The notes under the pieces: model-generated
Seen by the model: only the letters and a program-made list of their open reading frames with translations
Database searches by the model: none
What the model was told of the DNA's origin: nothing
NCBI RefSeq assembly: GCF_041381155.1
Contig: NC_091137.1
Span: 24,163,655-24,227,654, forward strand
Direction: 5' to 3'
Origin: Argopecten irradians
Lineage: Eukaryota; Mollusca; Bivalvia; Pectinida; Pectinidae
DNA: 64,000 bases
Program-made: the position numbers and the translations under genes
In this document: piece by piece, positions 33,601 to 64,000 of the stretch
How the letters are laid out: each line of letters opens with the position of its first letter
How positions within the stretch are numbered: the stretch's first letter is position 1

Positions 33601-33833
33601 ACCCTGACCTCCTAGGGGCCGAGGGACCTGGCAGCCTTGGGGATCCATTGTCTGATAGGGAGGAGGAGGAAGAGGAGGAGACGCCCAGACCAGAAGGGGC
33701 CACAGGGACTAGTAGTGTCAACAGTCCCCCTAATACCATGACATTGAAGTTCTGCCTCATCCATGGGGGCATGGACACCGAGGGCGAAATATTTGATGAC
33801 TCACTTCTTTATGTTATACCGAAAAGTTCGTAG
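30640..33833 (+). CDS. RABEPK: Rab9 effector protein with kelch motifs (RABEPK, p40) orthologue
   Basis: RABEPK is a kelch-repeat protein reported to bind Rab9 and support endosome-to-trans-Golgi transport. Exons are 30640-31462, 32685-32984 and 33559-33833, with consistent phase, giving 465 residues against about 372 in human. Exon 1 holds the kelch blades: GDSPSIRVGHTCSFVKGS, YEHAAFVPESTPDKIYVFGG, PPSPRTFHTTAVVGDRFIVY, PRHGHVMVGIGNRLFIHGG and DLYIFGGMNREGALDDL. Exon 3 closes the propeller with FCLIHGGMDTEGEIFDDSLL. Exon 2 and the start of exon 3 add an insert of roughly 100 residues, rich in acidic residues and serine, with three copies of KPGSASSR. The exon 1 donor lies in a 28-bp minisatellite. 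The ATG in CATCATGGAG was chosen because it begins a RABEPK-like N-terminus; an upstream non-coding exon is possible. Confidence 0.93.
31453..31713 (+). repeat. 28-bp minisatellite that repeats the RABEPK exon 1 donor (10 units)
   Basis: The unit is CTAGATACAGGTAGATATTA plus TGTCACAA. The first unit contains the real exon end GATACAG|GTAGAT. Nine further units follow in the intron. One has lost the donor by deletion, one has GGAAG and one has AGATAG, leaving seven intact AG|GT sites including the real one. Splicing at the second site adds 28 nt and shifts the frame to an early stop in exon 2. Confidence 0.94.
32071..32427 (+). mobile_element. TTAA-target MITE, copy 3
   Basis: This 357-bp copy has ends AGATGCTCCACCGCCGACA and GTCAGCGGTGGAGCATCT, with TTAA at 32067-32070 and 32428-32431. 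It lies in RABEPK intron 1. Confidence 0.95.
33333..33454. repeat. Inverted repeat in RABEPK intron 2
   Basis: Arms of about 34 bp (GTCATCCTCAATATTCCAGG... at 33333-33366 and its near-inverse at 33421-33454) flank a 54-bp loop that contains a second small hairpin (GAGGCA...TGCCTC). It is probably a small MITE. Confidence 0.8.
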
Positions 33834-36800
33834 TTTTAAGTACTTTGAGGCTTAACTGTGTTCAGAGGGGAAATTTTACATGATGTTACGAAGAACTTCA
33901 TGTATAATGTGTAGGTTTAGCTGTGGTATATGCTGATGGGTGAATTTTGCGTTTAAACAAGCTCAAACATGACACCTGTATTTTTCCTAAAAATAATGTG
34001 TTCAGCATCTTTGATCTTATGTAAAAAAAAAAATACCAAGGTAGTCATAATATCTAGAAGAAAAAACCCAATAATTCAGGTTGTAATAATCTGATATTTT
34101 TTTAAAAATAATCTGACATTTTTTTTTAAACAAGAAATTTTGAAGTGACAGTAAGTTTAGAAATAGGTTTTTTATTACTTTTCTTTTTATATATTCTGTA
34201 TTTCATGAAGCAACTTATAATTTGCAAGTTTGCAATGAGTTGCACCACTTGAAATGTTTTTTGTGGGTTTTTGTTAAGCATCCAGTAAGTTTAATACTGA
34301 CCAGCAATTATGATCAATCTGCTGAGAAGAAATACAAGTATGAGGAAAAAGATGTTTCAGGCTGCCTTTTCTAAGTAAATGTTTATTCTATAGTCGTTTT
34401 TATATGAAATTTATCTGTTTTATTTTGTTTCCAAGTAATGCCAATTATTCAATAAAGTACAAGTGCTTGTTCTAGTAAAAATTCTATCAACATTCATATT
34501 TCCCAAAAGATAATATATATGATAGAGGTACATGCAAAAGGAAGTTATAATAATAAATATGTTATGCAGGATATATATACTGTCAACTTTACATGGGCAA
34601 TCAAATTTTGCATATTTTGCAGGCAATTAGAAACTTGATCACCCGGAAATATGTTCTGAGCAGAGGTACAATAGAACCATGTGTGTCTCTTGTCGTGACA
34701 TTTTACAGTACAAAGTTAGTACAAAATATATCTCTAGTAAGGCATAATTATGCAAAACTCAGTGGCCATGGATATAACTTAATTGGAAATAGTTGATCAT
34801 TCCTTCTGTTAAAGTATTTTAAAACTTCAGTATCCTCAGCTGGTATCACTCATTTGGCCACCGTCCATTCCTTTGCAACAGAAAAACCCAGATTAGGGTG
34901 AATGTTCATTTGAGGTACCGGTATGAACAATATTTTTGTAACATAACCTGTTGTTCTGAAAGCGTTATTAAGAAGATAGTTTTGATATAGGTTTCTAGTG
35001 AAAATGGAAGATTGAAATTGCTTAACTTCACTTATTGACTAGAAAGTGCCTTGTACAACATGTAAGTTTAACTTATATCACCCAAAGACCCTGTTTACTT
35101 TGAGGAAACATTGCCTGAAACACATATATATTAAGACAAAAGTACTTCACTCAGATTAATGATTCCTGTCAAGGTTTGATTCTATGTGATTATAGGTTTT
35201 TTTGATTGGTTTGGAGTTGTTGTGTGACTTTGATTTGTTTATCATAAATACGGTTGTACCGGTACTATTAATTTCTATCTCTGGATTATAATGTTTGAAG
35301 GAGATATGGCCCCTTAATGGTTTTTTTTTGAGGGGGGGGGGATGTTCAAATTGCATTTTCCATGCTTTGTTTGTAGCAAATTAATTTATAACCACTTGTA
35401 ACATATGTTTTTAGACAGAGTTATGGCCCCTTCATTAATGAAAACATTATTTTCCGCTGTTTGAGCCTGTTTCCATGAGAAAATCATTTCCAAAGGACTT
35501 GATAGACATTAACGCCCATTAGTTATATAATAAAAAACAGTTTTCTATTGTTTCTTTGCCAGTATCTTATCAATCAATCCTCATCAATTACATAATGCTT
35601 ACCAATATAAAATGTTCTGGATTTTGTGGAGAAGAATAATTATACAGGGATTGATAAATTAAATAACAAAGCTTAACAAAGACCTTGCGAAAAATACACA
35701 AAATTCAAATAGGTACAAATAAGATACATGTAGCTACATTATTTTTACTTTTGTGAGATTTTTGTTATGAACTATTGACATAAAGATCTGTCGTTTATGT
35801 TTTTTGTTTTGTTTTACTGAGTGGATATATAATATCTTAAAAGTTTTTTTCTGTGAAATATCAACCAAAATGGAAATGTTGATATAGCTTTGTCAGAATG
35901 AAGATCTCCTTCTTTTTTTATTATTACTATTTATTTGTTTATAGTTAATTGTAGTTGCCATTATTTGAAATACATGTGTAAATGTATTATAATTTATCAT
36001 TCCTGTAAAAACCAATTAGTATACATACCATATTTTGTCTGCTTCTTCACCATTTAAACCCAAATAATCTGTTATTTTATATGATCTCTTAATTGATTTT
36101 TTTTTCATATACACGTATATAACCAAACAGATTAAATCAGCCAGTAACTCTCAGAAGACATCTTATTACAATTTTACAAATGTATGTACTATACATATAG
36201 CTATATACATAATTATAATATGTTGTTTACTTATTTTTTCCGGAATGATATTTAACACATTGTAAAAGAAGAGGTAAATGTAATATGATTGTAAGAAGAA
36301 CTTTAATCAAATAACACTTCTTGAAAATAATGGCGACAAAACATCAGAACCGTTGATATAGTCATTAAGATATAATAATTATAACTTAGCATTTGTTACC
36401 AAATCATTTTAAATTGCATACATTTTCTGTCTCATGTCATGGTCTTTTTGACTGATAATCAAACTGTATATGTGGTCTGATCAAAACCTCATCATATCTG
36501 AATTGTATTTACTGTCTTAATTAAGTGTTGCAGTCTTACAACACTGCAAGGTTTTTTGTTTTGTTTTTTATATCAACAAAATATGAAGTGTAAGTTTAAT
36601 ACCGGTATTTGTTTTTTATAATTTCCTTAAACCTAGAAAATTATCTTTTTGTCTGTTTCCACCAATATTCCCCATTGGGAATCTTGTCTGTTTCCACCGA
36701 TATTCCCCATTGTATCCCTGTACCCAGATATACTCTGTCCTTAACACCAGACATTTTGACAAATATATGTCTGGTTCAGGTATACGGCCAAATATCTTTG

Positions 36801-39344
36801 TCTACCCAGTACTAATTAATACTCTGTACAAAATATCTCCTTGATATATGGAATCTGCCTGATTTTCTACATTTCATAAGGAAAAGTGAGACTACTATGT
36901 CCAATTTGATAAATGCCCAGTCTAATGGGCGCTAAAAAAACAGTCATTTTCCACCTTTAGGGACATGGGGGTCCTTGGGTTGAATTTGATATATCATAAT
37001 TTGATAACCATCATGAGATTTTATTTGTTGACCCTCAATATTATCAAAATAACTGAATTTTGTAAAAAAAAAATTGATAAATATTTCTTTTCATGTAGAA
37101 TTTCCATTTTTCATATTATTCATACAGAATACACTTAAACTTTAAGGCTTAGTATATTTTATGTTGAATACTGGTACTTAATTGAGGTAGGATCTATTGC
37201 AAGTGCCAATTAAGTGTTTGTAGTATAGTATTATTGAAATATTAGTCTAAAGATGATAGTTTTAAATTTGCATTTTGCAATTGAAGTTATATGTGCCATA
37301 ATTCGGTCAAAATTTTTTTCTATTGAAAACTGCAAAGTTTGATGAATTAAGCTGTGAAAATCATTCAAAGATACAGACAAACATGCATACCTTATAAACA
37401 TAGGTGGCTAGTGTAATTCTCAAAACATTGGTAACTTTTTGTGGAGAATAAGATACAAGACGCTCTTCTTGATTTGTGAGAATGAGAATTATAGCACATA
37501 TAACTTTAAGGCAATGCTTTTTGTGTATAGAGTGATGTTTCATGTTTTTACCTGTACATAAATACGTCTTGGAAAATGAAAGAAGCATATTGTTCATAAG
37601 CTATAGGGCTTATTGTGTCAGTATAATGTATAGAAAGTACATAGGTATTGCATTTTTAGTCAGATGCTGGGTCTTTAAAAGGTCGATGATGTGCACAGGT
37701 GTTTGGTTTATGTGCAAGATTGATATGAATGTTGTGAAAGTAAGAATTATAATTGTATTGCAGGAATTTTAATCTATTGTTTCAGAATACATGTATTGGG
37801 TATTAAAATTTAAGAATTTAATAACCTAACCTGTTTAAATGTCAAAGTCACAAACACCGTCTTTGCATATTACAGAGTTATCTGTCCGAGCAGGTACATG
37901 TAGGTATCGATTGTGATGTCAATAGTTTGTGAAAAACTTGTGTTGTTTTCACTGAAATACAGTAAAACATGGTTAAACGTCCCTCTAGGGACCAACAAAT
38001 TAACTTTGTTATATGCAATTTGTCAACATTATACCCATACATTTGTGTATTACAAATATTAAATATTAAAATTTAAGGGGAATGAAAATTACTACATTAT
38101 AACAATGACTTTGTTGTAAGTGTGTTCATTATATACATGTTTTACTCAATTTGACAAACATGAAATTACCTAAGGGGAGATAAATCTGTTATATGCAAAT
38201 ACAGAATAAGTGCTTCCATCCATTTGTTATAAAAATAATTTGGTGTTGTTTTTTTTATTTGTAAAGTATGCATATTTACAAGTATTGCATAAGCTTTTTG
38301 ACACATTTTTGTGGTGCTCACTGCATTGCTGTAATATCAAAATGTATTTTAGATTAGAGATAAAGATGATATTTTAAGTTTCATGTCTCCAAATTAAAGC
38401 TACATGTAATATCAACATCTATTTAAATTACAGTAATATTAAGGTAAATACTTTTTGTATTGGAAAATTCATAGGTTGTAAAGATAACAATCTGGTCAGA
38501 GAGTATCAGAAAGGGAGATGTATACTTAAAAAGTATTGTGTCAATATAGATTTAATTTATAAGGATTAAATAATATCTATTTTGATATTTATGATATTAG
38601 TATTTTTGTGCAGTTTTGAAAGTGCTCAATGATAATGTATGATAACCGCTAACATAAAACCGTTTTACCTGCCAATTGTATGTATGTTTTGAGTAAGATA
38701 GCTTTAAATTGATGTTTTTGTTTTTCTTCAAAATTGTTGGATGAGTGAAGCGCAGAAATTTGATTTTATACTTAATGTTGAAGTCTGTACTACAACCTTG
38801 GGGCTTGGGTGTCAATTATTGACGTTTCCTAAAATTACTTAATTACCCCTGTATCACCAAACTAATGCGCACATATTAAAGTTAAGTGTGAACCCATTTT
38901 ATGATGTTCCAGGACTGTAAGTACTACTCATGTGCGAGTATATATATATAGCATTACACTTCCATCCTAAGTACATTAATATGTATATTAAAGTTGGAGT
39001 TCCATTTAATTACATTAATATGTATATTAAAGTTGGAGTTCCATTTAATTATCTTGTTTGATTCTTGTGAAACAAGAAACAAAAAATGCAGGAGTAAATT
39101 GATAAGGTTATAATTACAATTATTGTCTGATGATTTTGAAGAATTATTTTGTATGCATGTATGTACACATGTCGAGATCAAAAATGTAAACGAGAAAATA
39201 GTTATGTTGTAGCATTTAGATCACTTAGGGCAACAGAAACCCACCAAAATAATGTTAGATTCCCAACCAAACTGGGAAAGTATTCAACTATAAATGGTAA
39301 GCTATTAAAGTGCTTGTGTAATGAAAGAGCTTAAGTTCTTTTCT
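33834..39344. other. RABEPK 3' flank and convergent intergenic region
   Basis: About 5.5 kb of AT-rich sequence lies between the convergent RABEPK and XRCC2 genes. I found no supported exon. It contains a 36-bp direct repeat near 36647-36720 (TTGTCTGTTTCCACCAATAT type), a degenerate TTGCATATTACAGAG element from about 37864, and a perfect 39-bp tandem duplication at 38972-39049. RABEPK polyadenylation could use AATAAA near 34450, but nothing decides it. Confidence 0.5.
38972..39049. repeat. Perfect 39-bp tandem duplication
   Basis: TACATTAATATGTATATTAA followed by AGTTGGAGTTCCATTTAAT is present twice, head to tail, without a mismatch. This indicates a recent duplication. Confidence 0.92.
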
Positions 39345-39350
39345 TTTATT
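39345..39350 (-). terminator. Candidate XRCC2 polyadenylation signal
   Basis: AATAAA on the minus strand lies about 233 bp downstream of the XRCC2 stop codon. It is the first good signal seen, but use is inferred. Confidence 0.35.
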
Positions 39351-39582
39351 GTATCAAAGAAAGGTCCATGTACTAAGGGGGCAGCAGTATATTACTTGGT
39401 GAAGAAATAAAGTATATGGAAGCACAGTTTTTTCTTAAGAGTTATAATTTACATGTCTCGATGATTAACAGATGGAGGAAAGATGATTTACCACAAATAC
39501 AGGTGATTTATGTAATAGTTGGCTATCATCAGCAAAATAGAAAACACACAGACATTGTTTAATTTGACCTGATGTTTAATAT

Positions 39583-41826
39583 TTACTTGAATGAGATTCC
39601 ATTTTCAGCAACAGTGAATTTTTTCAGCCAAGATAAACATTTCACACTAAACTGTACCTCATGATCACTGTCCTTCCTAAGTATAAGTCTGTTTTTAACA
39701 AATCGACACCATTTTTGAGAAAGAAATTCTGAATGATCCAAGTCAATAGGGCCTGTTCTCTCATCTCCTTTTTCAGATTCTTTCAATTTTCTTTCAAAAT
39801 ATGCACATTTTGTAGCAAAAAGAACTAAATTATAGTCATTGACAAGGTGTGAGAGAATGTCAACAATCAGATTCATTATATGTTCCTGAGCCATCTTACT
39901 TTCCCCTCCATTACATCTGTCAAGCCAGTAAAATGCTGAAATACTGTCGATCATAATGACACATATATCTGGATTGGTACTTATGTTATTTTCAACACTA
40001 TGAAGAGTAGCAAGTAGTTGCGAGCTGCTTTTACACTGCATAACCAGCAAACGTTCAAGAGATTCCTTTATCAGAATTTCTATATCTCCTGAATTAGAAT
40101 TAAATGTTGCACCTAGGTTTTCAGATGAAGTAACTGGCTGGTTTTGCTCTACAAATTCTGTTATTTTCTTTTCCAATAAAGTCACAAGACGAAGAATTGA
40201 AAACTTATAGTCTGTATCAATAAACACTAAACTTGCTCCACATCCACCAAAGTTCCATCCTCTCCAGGTCTTTGGAAGAATTAATGAGCAGGCTATATGT
40301 AAAAGCATTTCAGTTTTACCACACCCTTCACATCCATAAAGCTCAAACACATCTTTCCCTTTCAGTCCAGCTGGAAACAATACAGGCTCAACTTTGGAAA
40401 TATCTGGTCGACTTCCAAGCCGAGCTAATAGCTACAACAAAAGAAATCAGGAATCAATTAAAAATTATGTCTCTACTGTCCACCAGACTGAATTCTAATA
40501 CTGAATTATCAAGATTATCACCCCTGATTTGAAACTTGATCAGACATCATGATAATTATAAAATTTATTTTAAGCCCAATTTTAATAATAGCTTTGATTC
40601 ATTTTCTGTGTTTCATTTTTTCTAGAATATACATTGTAGTTTGCAAAAGTATAATTCTATTTTCCAATAATTAATTTCTTATAGTCTATGAATGAACTTT
40701 ATTTTAAGTTCAAAAAGTTATTTTCTTCCAAAAGCCTAAAATAGGATTTATGTAAATGAATGAAATAACACATAGCCTTTGGTTATACCATATTCAATAA
40801 TAAATTATATACTGTAAGTAATATTTGTCATGAGGATTTGGGGAAAATTATAGTATTTAACAATATAATAATAATATATTTGTAGCCTCTCTGCTTGGCA
40901 GTGAGAGAAAAATCTATTTTATTTCCATTCCCAAACTTTCATTAAACATGTTTGTTTTATGAATCCTTCATATTCTGAAATTTCATATGTGCATAGTGGC
41001 ACATTTATTTTGACTCAAATCTTTACAATGTTGAGATCTGATGGTTATAGGTCAATTTGTTTTGAGGTCATTTAACTTAAAGCTAAATGTATTAGGAATG
41101 GATGCAACCATCACATAATCAGGAAAAAACACAGACACAGTTTTAGTACATTGCACAATATATGTAGGTCATCAAGTTAGTTGTTGGAGATAACATTTAA
41201 ATTCAGATTGTGATTCAAGGGTCTTTGATGATCATCAAATTTGGTAAAAAGTAACATAAACTGTTTACTTTTTTTTTTCAATTTGGAAAGCCCTCATCCC
41301 AGCAGGACAAATACCATTATTGTAGTTATCATGACCTATATGTACAAGGTCATTCATTCTAAAAATCATTTGCAATTTATTCAATGACCGTATGGTATAC
41401 TGTCAGTGATGTTTATTACTTTTTTGTTCTTTACATGTTAATGTGAAATGCTACCAAATGTTATTGTGCCTATAGTAGTAATACATACTGAAGTAGTTAT
41501 GCAACGTTTCGTACACTGTCGCTACTGTTATGCCATCTGCATATTATCACAGGCGTCTGCTTCTGGTTTGATAAAAAATATAATAACCTACCCCTTCTAT
41601 GTTCATATAAGTAGGGGTAACTGTTAGGACATTGTATTTTTCCAAAACCAGGTGCAGACGCCTGTGATATTATGAACTTTGAATAAAACAAAATAAAATA
41701 TGACGCGTTATCAAAATGACTCATTTATGGCAACTACGTGTGTTGTATATTACGGGAAGAAAGTGACATGCTACAAATAAAGTAAATTTTTGCATTTTCA
41801 CTGACCTGTGCTCCAGTTTCACTCAT
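39583..41826 (-). CDS. XRCC2: XRCC2, RAD51-paralogue DNA repair protein
   Basis: XRCC2 acts in the nucleus in the BCDX2 complex (RAD51B-RAD51C-RAD51D-XRCC2) in homologous recombination. Two exons were joined. 41806-41826 encodes MSETGAQ and ends CAG|GTCAGTG. 39583-40431 starts LLARLGSRPDISKVEPVLFP and runs to the stop, giving 289 residues (human 280). Walker A is GCEGCGKT at about residues 40-47. Further matches to human XRCC2 are VFIDTDYKFSILRLVTLLE, CVIMIDSISAFYWLDRCNGG and HLVNDYNLVLFATKC. The single large second exon is typical of the gene. The ATG is preceded by a start-stop ATGTGA two bases upstream. The gene is divergent from COP1 with about 490 bp between start codons. Confidence 0.95.
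41541..41674. mobile_element. Small palindromic element in XRCC2 intron 1
   Basis: ATATTATCACAGGCGTCTGC at 41541 is inverted as GCAGACGCCTGTGATAT at about 41654-41670, with further pairing of CTGGTTTT and AAAACCAG. The length is about 134 bp. It lies about 130 bp inside the intron next to XRCC2 exon 1, near the divergent promoter. Confidence 0.8.
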
Positions 41827-41828
41827 TT

Positions 41829-41834
41829 TCACAT
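41829..41834 (-). promoter_or_regulatory. Start-stop uORF before XRCC2
   Basis: The sequence ATGTGAAAATGAG places a minimal ATG-TGA uORF two bases before the XRCC2 ATG at 41824-41826. Start-stop elements can stall or recycle ribosomes. It matters only if the transcript starts upstream of it. Confidence 0.55.
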
Positions 41835-42291
41835 TTTATCCCAAAAGTGCCGCTCATGCTAATGAAAAAAAAGACGTGCCGCCGAAAGAGGATTTGGTTT
41901 ATACAGCATTGAACAATCTCGCTTTGGATACATATTGTTAAAGTTGTCAATCGATTTTTGTATCAAGTCACGCTTTGTTCAGTTGTCTTATGTTCCATTT
42001 GAATTTTGATATTTTTTATCAATGACATCTCAATGAATTAATTTGACGTAGATGCGCATGCGTACAGGAAAAGGGTTCACACGGTAAACATTTCTACTCG
42101 TACTTGGAGCAAGTTATCCAGCGTTTTTTTTTTATAATTTTATTTATTGTTTATATCGTGCGCAACCAGGTTTGTGGTATATAGCAATGTTTCACTATCC
42201 TAAATCGTATAGCGGTTGCAACATGTAGATTTAGGTCGATCTACACGTACATGCATCTTCTATTTTCCTAAAAATCGTGCACATTTCAAGA
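41835..42291. promoter_or_regulatory. Shared divergent promoter region of XRCC2 and COP1
   Basis: About 460 bp separates the two divergent 5' ends. It contains CG-bearing patches (GTGCCGCCGAAAGAGG near 41877; GATGCGCATGCG near 42051) on an AT-rich background and no clear TATA box. A bidirectional promoter is inferred from the head-to-head arrangement. Confidence 0.5.
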
Positions 42292-42315
42292 ATGACGAGC
42301 ATTTCCATTGATTGA
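42292..42315 (+). promoter_or_regulatory. Seven-codon uORF before COP1
   Basis: ATGACGAGCATTTCCATTGA followed by TTGA is a complete 7-codon uORF. It stops two bases before the COP1 ATG at 42318, so the two are too close for efficient reinitiation and the uORF could lower COP1 translation. Confidence 0.5.
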
Positions 42316-42317
42316 CA

Positions 42318-63100
<20,783 letters not shown>

Positions 63101-64000
63101 TGAATGATGCAACACAATCTGTGGAACAATCAACCGAGTACTAGGGTAAAAACAGTAGACAATGTTGTGATAACTTTATCAGTGTCTACTGTGTGTTTTA
63201 TATAGAAGCATAACTAGATATTTTTTTCTTAATCAAACACAATTATTGATGATAATTGTGCAACAAAGGCTCGTCACAACTAGATGTTGTGTACTTGATG
63301 ATAACTGAAATGCCATGTAGGATGACAACTTGGTGCTGTATTCTGAAGGATCAACCATTATTAGTGATAAAGACACTGAAGCGTTATAACTTGAAGTTGT
63401 TCACTAAGGATAAGGCGGACAAAAAACTGTATTGTGTAATGGTATCACCAGGTCATCTGACATTATATACCAAATTCTGTGATAAGTAAAGGTATCTGAG
63501 CAATACTGGGATTTCCACATCCCAAAACGACATGTGTAAATTATAATTTACCTTCAATTAGTCCCACTTTCCTGTTCCATAATCACAGGACTAATTGGTG
63601 GTAAATCATACTTTACTCTGTGGTTTTGGGATCTCGAAACCCATGTATTAAAGCATTCTATAGAACAATATTGGCCGACTTAAACTGTACATAATATAGT
63701 TACAGGGAGACAACCAGATGTAATCTGTGCAAACTACCAACACATAGAACTAGTGGTTTTGTTGTTATACAGAATGCCAAATTTAGATTGTTTGATATGA
63801 CAATTTATATATTATATGTATGAGAGGGCTGATACAGCAGTTTTAGATTGACAGATTGTGTGAATATTGATGGGTGGAGGAGTGGATCTGATGTCTGGTA
63901 CAGATTGTTGGATTGAAGGGTGAATAGTGATGTATTTGTATGGTATAGGGTGAGAGAGTGCCCTGATAAGAGAGGAGACTTTGAGTAAAATGTAATAACT
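63101..64000 (+). other. COP1 3'UTR and flank, with a palindromic element
   Basis: This region follows the COP1 stop codon. An open frame at 63256-63489 has no domain and is likely UTR. ATTAAA near 63647 is a weak polyadenylation candidate. The palindrome at 63507-63643 is listed separately. Confidence 0.5.
63507..63643. mobile_element. Palindromic MITE in the COP1 3' flank
   Basis: GGGATTTCCACATCCCAAAA and ATTTACCTTCAATTAGTCC are mirrored by GGACTAATTGGTGGTAAAT and GTTTTGGGATCTCGAAACCC. A related GGGACTAATTGACGGTAAAT half occurs near 47563 in a COP1 intron. Confidence 0.75.

Noticed and set aside
63256..63489. 77-codon ORF downstream of COP1
   Set aside because: It lies in the 3'UTR, has no domain and shows no codon bias.

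Overview
The window is eukaryotic genomic DNA. Its genes are intron-rich, with canonical GT-AG junctions, on an AT-rich background crowded with minisatellites, palindromic MITE-like elements, tRNA-derived SINEs and decayed non-LTR retrotransposons. The proteins are clear metazoan orthologues. The repeat types (TTAA-flanked MITEs, a hAT MITE, and C/G-rich repeats with terminal hairpins containing CACCTG and GAGGCC) fit a mollusc, probably a bivalve. The species is not determined. All coding models below were joined by hand from splice sites and reading phase.

Layout, left to right. (1) 4051-19693, minus strand: the 5' part of a Vav-family Rho-GEF, with CH domain, acidic tyrosine motifs, DH domain and the start of the PH domain. 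The rest of the PH, C1, SH2 and SH3 exons should lie off the left edge. (2) 20005-28900: a retroelement-rich block. It holds a minus-strand LINE fragment carrying two nested TTAA-flanked insertions, a partial inverted copy of that LINE, a 30-copy 23-bp minisatellite, and a second, plus-strand LINE whose RT lacks its catalytic YADD box. (3) 30054-33833, plus strand: a small unassigned ORF, then a complete RABEPK-like kelch protein gene. (4) 39583-41826, minus strand: XRCC2, the RAD51 paralogue, in two exons. (5) 42318-63100, plus strand: a complete 22-exon COP1 (RFWD2) E3 ubiquitin ligase, divergent from XRCC2 across about 490 bp.

The most striking observation is that four splice junctions in three unrelated genes are themselves inside tandem repeats. 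These are both ends of one Vav DH exon (3 acceptor copies, 18 donor copies), the RABEPK exon 1 donor (10 units) and the COP1 exon 9 acceptor (7 units). In each case the genuine site is the copy next to the exon body. Using a decoy checked here leads to an in-frame stop. A second strong observation is a pair of Vav exons with identical entry and exit phase that cannot be joined in frame and differ in the number of regulatory tyrosines, which points to mutually exclusive splicing. A third is a TTAA-target MITE family with five copies, one of which has an intact empty-site paralogue in the same window.

The four main genes do not form a pathway or operon. Only XRCC2 and COP1 are close enough to share a promoter. 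No CRISPR array, canonical tRNA gene, rRNA gene or recognisable virus was seen.
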